Of a stretch of DNA of 64,000 nt, positions 57,838-64,000 are shown one piece after another. The notes beneath the pieces were generated by a model, which was not told the DNA's origin, made no database searches, and was given only the letters and a program-made list of their open reading frames with translations. The position numbers and the translations under genes were made by a program. Source of the stretch: Riptortus pedestris (Eukaryota; Arthropoda; Insecta; Hemiptera; Alydidae); assembly GCA_019009955.1 (NCBI GenBank), contig CM032230.1:109651001-109715000 (forward strand). The letters run 5' to 3'. Every line of letters begins with the position of its first letter. The stretch's first letter is position 1.

Positions 57838-57901
57838 TATTTAATGAATTCCTTCACTAAATAAATTCCTTGCCCACGCGGGAATCGAACTCGCCACTCT
57901 A
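57838..57901 (-). mobile_element. SINE head fragment
   Basis: The complement carries AGAGTGGCGAGTTCGATTCC, CGCGTGGGCAAGGAATTTAT and TTAGTGAAGGAATTC. Only the B-box region and the first part of the body are present. Confidence 0.8.
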
Positions 57902-57984
57902 GGAAATATATTAAAGAAATTGAAAAAAAACAACAAATGTTTACTGTAACGGATGTAACTATAATATCAAGAATTATTATTAAA
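57902..57984. other. Short unassigned spacer
   Basis: AT-rich; nothing recognised. Confidence 0.4.
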
Positions 57985-58260
57985 CAATCTTATTGTTAAT
58001 TTAATTGTCTATAAATGTTGTTATATACATTTATTCTGTATCTTGAATATTAACTGAGATATTACATTTGTTACTTTTCTGCTTTCAATAAACCCCCGCT
58101 CCTACTCACCCCAGAATAGTAACACGCTGTTATATCGTGAAACACTTTATTCTAAGGTTAAATACCAAATATTGTTTCCAAGAGACCTGTTTTATGCGAG
58201 ATACATGCAAATTCGTTGAGTGATGACCATCTCTCGTTGGCCTCTCATTAATCCCCCCCC
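57985..58260 (+). mobile_element. HINE, module C, inner fragment
   Basis: Core (TGTATCTTGAATATTAACTG), CCCCCGCTCCTACTCACC, ACACGCTGTTATATCGTG, TCCAAGAGACCTGTTTTATG, GAGATACATGCAAATTCG and a C-run, the order seen in the 39099 copy. Ends just after the C-run. Confidence 0.75.
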
Positions 58261-58835
58261 CAACGTAATTTTTCTGCTACCTTAACACTTAATATTTACT
58301 TGAAACGTTTAAATACATAAGTTAATTAGTTGATGACAAGTATAGTGTTCACAATAACGCATATATTCATAATTTAGATACATACCTATGTTTAATTTTA
58401 GATGGACGTTTGCTATACGGGTATATTAGGTAGGAGAAGGTTAACATTAAACAATCTGCTGAAATTGAATTCCTTAGGATTAAAACTCCTACTTGTTTTT
58501 GTAAATAAATTCTATCTAGAATGCTCGATAGCCTTTTGTAATAATCCTTGTAAGATGGATGTCGATAGCAGCTGTAGTATTCTTGGAACGAAACGTGATG
58601 GGAAGGGTTGGGGGAGGATAACCCCACGTGTAACCTGACTAAGCGGCCACGTGACCATGCCAATTCGACAGAATCAGGTCGCCGACAAACCGCCCATCAA
58701 TTATACCTAACTTACTATTGGACTCGACAGGGAAAAGAGAAATAAAAATCTCCCCCAAAGAGTTATTTATTTAAACCGAACTTTTGAGCAGCTCAGGCTT
58801 CATTGGTTTACTTTATGAAATTATTTAGGCATTAA
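58261..58835. other. Unassigned sequence
   Basis: Overlapping plus and minus open frames at 58367-58663 span GC-balanced sequence. Neither has a recognised domain. Confidence 0.35.
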
Positions 58836-59390
58836 AAAGTCCGTCACGCAGCTGCTGCGTAAACTAAGCAGATTTCCCAAGCTCCCGTGTGACGCTTCTC
58901 AACTTACCATGTATTCTCTATCCATTACACAATATATTTTTATTTAATAATAATAATCCTTTATTTGCTCATTTATAAATAATTTACACTTAATGTTTAC
59001 ATATTTTGATATTTTAATTTATGTCATCTAATAATGATCTGTTGAAAACAATAATTATGCGATAACTATAAGTGGGGGTTTACTGAATATTGAAAATTAA
59101 AATAACAGACAAATCTCACAATTAATATTTAATATATAGAAAAATAGTACAGCACACATTTATAGAGCATTAAATTTGGTTCTTTACAATTTTTGGATAC
59201 GACTTACAATAACGGAGATATTTCCAATTTTTGACATGGTCCCCTTTAAACCTCCATCCTACTGGACGTTTAAATACTGAGTTTGGTAACGATCAAACAA
59301 AAATTATGACTATTAGAGCGTTAACCCACACAACACACACACATATCTTTATATATATAATTTTGAAGGGACACCACTTTTTCGATTTTC
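58836..59390 (-). mobile_element. HINE, module D, left end missing
   Basis: Hairpin end GTCCGTCACGCAGCTGCTGC (arms intact, loop changed), CTAAGCAGATTTCCCAAG, module D (ACCATGTATTCTCTATCC), an AT insertion, TAAGTGGGGGTTTACTGAA, core, shortened G-run and ACTATTAGAGCGTTAACC (palindrome remnant). Fades near ACTTTTTCGATTTTCGTC. Confidence 0.8.
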
Positions 59391-59504
59391 GTCAAAAACA
59401 AAGCAAACAGTAGAAAATTAACAATTTAGGCATTTTAAGCAAATTAACCTACGAACATTGACAATAGTACAACTGCTGAGTAAAGAAACCCTGAACGGAC
59501 CATA

Positions 59505-59600
59505 GCCTTCTTTGGCTGTAACACCACTACAATTTAAGATGACCCTTGACCCCACCACCAATTCCGAAATGGAAGCTCTGCTCGTCAAATTTGTGGGGCT
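59505..59600 (+). mobile_element. Second SINE-like family, fragment
   Basis: TTCTTTGGCTGTAACACCAC, TACAATTTAAGATGACCC and CCACCACCAATTCCGAA align with 33345-33410. Confidence 0.4.
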
Positions 59601-61029
59601 TTAGAACCATTTTTTCAGCTCATGGCTTAGTTTGAAGTAATGATTCAAGAAGTCCCACTGATTAGTTTAGTACTTGTCAATCTTTATAATTAAGTATAGT
59701 TGCAGTGTCTTTCCGATTTTTGTTTTCATTTTCGTACCTACAAGGTTTTGTTGGGAGATGACAGTATGAGCTGACGAAAGTACTTACACTAATAACTAAT
59801 CTTTAGCACACAAAAGTTTCTATTTCTATTTTTCCTTTTGACAGTTCTACCTTTGCTTCCAGGAGAAATTATGCAGATTTTATATTAGTTATCCAATGAA
59901 TCCACGTTTGTGCGTCCTAATAAGTTGTCTATATTTACTTATTTTAGATGGAGTTATACTGTGTTAAGGATTTGTAGATTTTATTTAGTAACATCCTTTC
60001 AATTGTATTACTAGATTAAAGTTGTTCTACCTCTGAGATTGTAGTACAGTGGCAGTGAATGTCTTAATTTACTTCTTGTAATGATGGAATTACTTCCTTT
60101 CGGGAACTACAAGTTCCCCGAATCTGCGAATTTATTCTCATATATTTTTAAACTCTAAATAAATTTTAAGGGTTTGGTAGAAAGCAATTGTTTGTCCAAT
60201 TTGAGCACCTTCCTGTCACATTTCTATTAAAGAATTTATGCATCTGACATCATTAAATAACCTTGGAACTAGGGACACGAATACAAATTCATGGAAACCC
60301 GATTAAAATCAGAAGAACTCAGCTAGAATACTGTTTGAACCGCCTATCCTGCTGCAGAAGGTTAATTATTCCGCCCAAAGAGGACGAACTAAATTATGTT
60401 TGCCAGCTGTTGACGACAGTGAGGAAACAAAGACTAACAATTCCCTAATCTGCCTAATGAGTGGCTATCGTGGAGCAGATAGGACTGGTTCAATGAACCT
60501 GTCACTGGAACATAACCTCCCACCGGTCGTGGTATCTCGACTAGTGTAGCTCATATCTCTATGGAGTCTTAGACACTAGTGGCTTCATGTTAGTGAAATG
60601 GTTCAAAAAGGTCAAACACATTTTGAAGAGCAGTTGTGAATGCTTGCTTAGAAAGATGACACAATGTGTAACATGGAGTCTACCTTTAACTTAAAACTAT
60701 GGCAAATCAAAAATTAAATCCAAGTAGGCTAATGCAACTAGAAATATCATAAATAATAATTAATTATCAAAACGTTCTTTAAAGCTACTCCTAAATTGAA
60801 ATAAATGTTTTCGCAAAGAAATAAATTTTGAAAATGGTTGAGATCATTCTTGTTGAAAGGATATCCATAATAAATATCATTTATAAGGACCGCCTTTGTG
60901 AACTAACCTTATCTTATGTGGTTGCTGGTCACGCAGATTGAAATGAAACTACATCAACTTGGCAACCTTTCCGTAAAATGTATTACTCTTGTCGAGGCCT
61001 CCAATTCATATATTATAGGGTTGTATTTA
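59601..61029. other. Unassigned sequence
   Basis: About 1.4 kb. A 61-codon frame at 60263-60448 in GC-balanced sequence has no recognised domain. No repeats recognised. Confidence 0.35.
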
Positions 61030-61340
61030 TGTAAATCTTTATATATATAATTCTAATGTCCATATGTATGTCACTGAACTCCTCCTAAATGGCTGAACCT
61101 ATATGAATGACTTTTTTCGTATGCGTTTGGGAGATGCCCTGGATGGTTTAGATTCACAAATCAGCCCAGCAGATGGAGTAGGAGTGGGGGTTGTAAGGGA
61201 GGCCTAAAATAAAAAATAGCGATATTTCGTTTCCTATTGGTTTTTTGGCAAATATGCACAGTATAAAAGTTGTTTATTTGGTTATTTAGAGTAACTTTTG
61301 TTATATTCACTTTTGTCGTATATCAAAGTATAAACGAGAT
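61030..61340 (+). repeat. Dispersed repeat X, copy 2 with upstream part
   Basis: Starts TATGTAAATCTTTATATAT and has ATGTATGTCACTGAACTCC, CTAAATGGCTGAACC and GGAGTAGGAGTGGGGGTTGT, then GCGATATTTCGTTTCCTATT, GTTATTTAGAGTAAC. The wording 'gtatgtcactgaactcctcc...ggctgaacc' occurs in interspersed repeats of many invertebrates. Class unknown. Confidence 0.6.
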
Positions 61341-61477
61341 ATACACTAAAAAATTTAAGTGGGAGCCAAAAATTTTATTGGGCACTAACGATTGAACCGA
61401 ACTTAACTAAACTCTATGCGTAAATTAGCATTAATTCGTCCATGATTATAAGCTATATTAAATTTTTTAGGTTTGAA

Positions 61478-61620
61478 CGGGAGAGGGGGTTATAAGGGAG
61501 TCCTGAATAAAGAATTCGCGATATTTCATTTTCGATCTGTTTTTAGGCAAACATGCACCTAACAAAACTTGTTTTTTGTGTTATTTAAAGTAGCTTTTGT
61601 TTTAAATATAATATTATTTG
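61478..61620 (+). repeat. Dispersed repeat X, copy 3
   Basis: GAGAGGGGGTTATAAGGGAG, GCGATATTTCATTTTCGATC and GTTATTTAAAGTAGC repeat the inner part of copy 2 about 300 bp downstream in the same orientation, so the two may be a partial tandem duplication. Confidence 0.6.
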
Positions 61621-61637
61621 TATGGATGTTTCAGATA

Positions 61638-61712
61638 TTATTATAGTTGGTGGGGTTAATATTCCGGGAATTTTATTTTATTTTCTTCAGGGCTGTAAAA
61701 CAAGTACTAGAT

Positions 61713-61753
<41 letters not shown>

Positions 61754-61860
61754 CACATTGTTATTTAACTACAGTGTAAAAGAGTGGTGTTATACTACCA
61801 TCCACCACGTTTCTACCTCTGATAAATAGTATTTACTTTCGCCAGAGGAAGATGACGCAA
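61638..61860 (+). mobile_element. Penelope-like repeat unit with TA array
   Basis: ATTATAGTTGGTGGGGTT, AATATTCCGGGAATTTT, TTCTTCAGGGCTGTAAAAC, a TA array (61713-61750), TTGCACATTGTTATTTAAC and TACAGTGTAAAAG match 30941-31070. Downstream it reads TTTCGCCAGAGGAAGATGAC. Confidence 0.5.
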
Positions 61861-62080
61861 GGAAGGCACTGTGGAACCATGACGTAAATGGATAACATCC
61901 AACTTTTAGGAGTGAGGTTGCTAGTGTTGTAGAGAGGTGGTACTGTGCGAGGGGGTCGAGACAAAGGACAAGTATATATGTACGTGTCTGTGCCACCGAA
62001 ATCCGCATGAAACGAGATGTTAGGAGTATCTCTTTGCTTCTAGATCTCTCTTATTTTCTCTCACACATTCCTACTTTATT
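61861..62080. other. GC-richer island, purine-rich then pyrimidine-rich
   Basis: Purine-rich to 61970 (GTAGAGAGGTGGTACTGTGC, GAGGGGGTCGAGACAAAGG), pyrimidine-rich at 62025-62080 (TCTCTCTTATTTTCTCTCAC). Confidence 0.4.
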
Positions 62081-62268
62081 TCTAAATACCAAATATAGTC
62101 TTCACACATCTTTACCAGTGATATAGATGTTAATACGTAGTGTCATGACGCCATCAATTAAGATTTTATTCCTTAACTCGAAAATGTTTATTTGAAATAT
62201 ACTATATACTCGATATTTGACCTTGCCTTTATCACTAAAGATCATTTTCGTTAATTACTGAAATCAAA
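62081..62268 (+). mobile_element. HINE pieces flanking a nested copy, left side
   Basis: 62081-62150 matches the right part of the element (CTAAATACCAAATATAG, GATGTTAATACGTAGTG). 62205-62268 matches an inner part (TATACTCGATATTTGACC, AAGATCATTTTCGTTAATTA, CTGAAATC). The two pieces are out of order, so at least two decayed copies are present. Confidence 0.55.
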
Positions 62269-62610
62269 GTCCGTTAGGCAGGGGCTGTGTAAAATTAGGA
62301 GATTTCCCACGTGAAGTTTTACAATAGAGAAATCTGCCTACTAATAATAGTAGTAGTAACCAATTTCTATAAAGCCAAACAGTTAAGGAAACGGCCGAAC
62401 TAGCTTTCGGAGGAAAGTCCCGAATAGAACCGACTTCAGCCGATCTCAACTCCGTTTATCAGGCTCACACTTAATAAAAATGCAAATATCTCAGTTAATA
62501 TTCAAGATACAGAATAAATGTAAATAACATTATTTATAGACAATTTAATGTCCAATAAGATTGTTTATATACAATTATTCGAGCCGATAACGGAGATATT
62601 TTCAATTTTT

Positions 62611-62665
<55 letters not shown>

Positions 62666-62758
62666 AACCCGAATTTGATCTTTCTTATTATATAAAACGA
62701 TTAAATATCGCGTTTCGTAATGATCAAACAAAAATTGCTACCGCTAGAGCCTTAACAG

Positions 62759-62821
<63 letters not shown>

Positions 62822-62947
62822 TACATATAATATTCAACGGACCTCATTTTCTTCATTTCCTGGGTAGGATCGATGGACATTTGAAGAAATATTTCGAAAA
62901 TCGCGTCATGAGTATGACCTCAATAGCTGATTTCCATTCTGCTAAAA
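62269..62947 (-). mobile_element. HINE, module B, full length, nested
   Basis: Hairpin end GTCCGTTAGGCAGGGGCTGT, GGAGATTTCCCACGTG, module B (AAGTTTTACAATAGAGAAATC-like block, AGGAAACGGCCGAACTAGC), core, a 50-bp A-rich run at 62612-62662 in place of the G-run, ACCGCTAGAGCCTTAACAG, the TA array at 62761-62812 and left end GATTTCCATTCTGCT. It sits inside a plus-strand module D copy. Confidence 0.88.
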
Positions 62948-63219
62948 GTGGCTAGGGTTCAATAGCTAACTGAATTCGGAAATACAAAATATGTCCGTTA
63001 TTATGGGTCGTATCGTAAAATGTTATGAAACCAATCATGTTACTATTGAATTACTATTGAAAACTATTGATGACCTACAATTGTTGTTGTATACATTTAT
63101 CGTAACTCAAATATTAGGGGAATTATTCGTAGTCCCTTGTTTTCAATTTTCAATAAACCTCCAATTCTAATCATTGGAAAAAGTATGGTAAGATGAGATA
63201 AGCAATGTGGCATACCAGC
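62948..63219 (+). mobile_element. HINE, module D, right side of the interrupted copy
   Basis: Resumes at AATTCGGAAATACAAAATAT, with TCCGTTATTATGGGTCG, TTATTCGTAGTCCCTTG, AATAAACCTCCAATTC and GCATACCAGCACG, then is cut by repeat R2. The hairpin end is not found on the far side. Confidence 0.65.
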
Positions 63220-63560
63220 ACGAGGAATGGGAATTATAATTCAATATATTTACCTTACATAGGCTCGCAAATTAAACATCGGTTGAGTTTAACTTTAATT
63301 GATTTGTTTGTTTTTTTCTGTTCTTATTTTATTTATTTATTTTTTTCATTTCATTTATTAATTCTACTTGTAATTATCTTGCTTATTTTAATATTTTATT
63401 TATTTATTATTATTTTTATATTATATTTGAGTAGATAGTTGATATATATTGTAAAATAAAAATGTATTTAAGCATAATCATACATGTAATATGCCATGTG
63501 GCAATGGAACATGTATTCAAATAAATAACTCCTTATAGGGTTACTATACTATAAGGCGAA
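63220..63560 (+). repeat. Dispersed repeat R2, copy 2
   Basis: Matches 3442-3760: GGGAATTATAATTCAATATA, ATTAAACATCGGTTGAGTT, TTATTTATTTATTTTT, GTAAAATAAAAATGTATTTA, ACATGTAATATGCCATGTGG and GGGTTACTATACTATAAGG. It begins abruptly inside module D of a HINE, giving one insertion boundary. Confidence 0.8.
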
Positions 63561-63621
63561 AAAAAAAATACACAGGGGAACTTTACGTTGACGAACTTCA
63601 GACTTTTACTTACTACATTTT

Positions 63622-63774
63622 AGCAGATTTCCCTAAAGGGAAATCAGCTATTGAGGTTGTACTCATGATGCGATTTTCGAATTTTTTCTTCAAATGTCCA
63701 TCGATCCTACCCAGGAGATGACGAAAATGAGGTCCGTTCAAAACTGTATATATATATCTATATATATATATATA

Positions 63775-63809
<35 letters not shown>

Positions 63810-64000
63810 ATATTTGTCTGTTACCGCTCTAGCGGTCGCAATTTTTGTTTGATCGTTACCAAACTCGATATTTAGTCGTTTTATGTAAAAAGAAAGATCA
63901 AGTTCGTTAACGGCTGAAATCGGACCAGTGGGAGGGGGGGTTTAGAGGGGAGGATTTTCGAAAATTCGAAATATCTCCGTTACTATACGCCGGATCGAAA
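63622..64000 (+). mobile_element. HINE, left part, cut by window end
   Basis: Left end AGCAGATTTCCCTAAAGGG, GGTTGTACTCATGATGCG, CCTACCCAGGAGATGACG, a compound TA/CTAT array at 63747-63812, CCGCTCTAGCGGTCGCAAT, GGGAGGGGGGG and core to the last base. It is very close to the copies at 22681 and 39099, so probably young. The module is not visible. Confidence 0.9.
63747..63812. repeat. (TA)n(CTAT)n array inside HINE
   Basis: TA repeats interrupted by CTA, then about nine CTAT units, at the fixed HINE microsatellite position. Confidence 0.95.

Noticed and set aside
62548..62955. 135-codon plus-strand frame, the longest in the window
   Set aside because: It runs through a poly-A tract (Lys run) and a TA array (Tyr-Ile run) inside a minus-strand HINE. 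Low-complexity repeats have no stops, so length carries no weight.
1..64000. CRISPR arrays, bacterial operons, ribosome binding sites, prophage or plasmid features
   Set aside because: The sequence is eukaryotic: SINEs, LINE remnants, microsatellites and no dense coding. The repeats are dispersed transposons, not spacer-separated arrays.

Overview
This is a stretch of AT-rich eukaryotic, almost certainly metazoan DNA with no intact protein-coding gene. The longest open frames (about 100-135 codons) are chance frames, many running through (TA)n arrays that read as Tyr-Ile in every phase. The content is old transposable elements separated by unique AT-rich sequence. The mix (Helentron-like elements with internal microsatellites, a tRNA-derived SINE, RTE-like and I/Jockey-like LINE remnants, a hAT-type element) suggests an invertebrate, perhaps an arthropod; I cannot name the species. 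The window is best read as intergenic DNA or the inside of a very large intron.

The dominant element is a short non-autonomous DNA transposon present in about 30 full, truncated or nested copies, by my hand estimate about a fifth of the window. A full copy starts AGCAGATTTCCCTTAAGGG and has a microsatellite at a fixed internal position. It next carries a small palindrome (ACCGCTCTAGCGGT), a G-run and a core. It ends GGGAAATCTGCTTAG, then a perfect hairpin (ACGCAG-CCC-CTGCGT), then GACGGAC, and lies in T-runs without visible target duplication. This matches the architecture known for DINE-1/HINE elements, the non-autonomous Helentrons. I call it 'HINE' below; plus strand means the hairpin end is on the right. 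At least four different right halves (modules A to D) share the same left half and the same terminal hairpin.

Layout: 1-5.5 kb: unassigned AT-rich DNA, an RTE-like reverse transcriptase remnant, microsatellites and the first HINE copies. 7.4-8.8 kb: SINE, LINE remnant and hAT element in a row. 10.9-17.8 kb: HINE copies, an I/Jockey-like LINE 3' end with readable C-terminus, and a HINE interrupted by LINE ends. 18-24 kb: SINE pieces, HINEs and a unique block around 21.5 kb that looks like regulatory DNA. 24-35 kb: mostly unassigned, with hammerhead-ribozyme-like repeats, an inverted Penelope-like pair and two SINE families. 34.9-40.6 kb: the densest HINE cluster. 40.6-45.3 kb: nearly repeat-free. 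45.3-64 kb: many diverged HINEs, a nested cluster at 62-63.6 kb and a fresh-looking HINE cut by the window end.

Scattered among these are (i) GC-richer islands of 150-300 bp that change from purine-rich to pyrimidine-rich on one strand, and (ii) complex unique blocks with homeodomain-, Hox/Meis- and forkhead-like sites that could be cis-regulatory. These statements rest on reading by eye; no alignment or database search was done.
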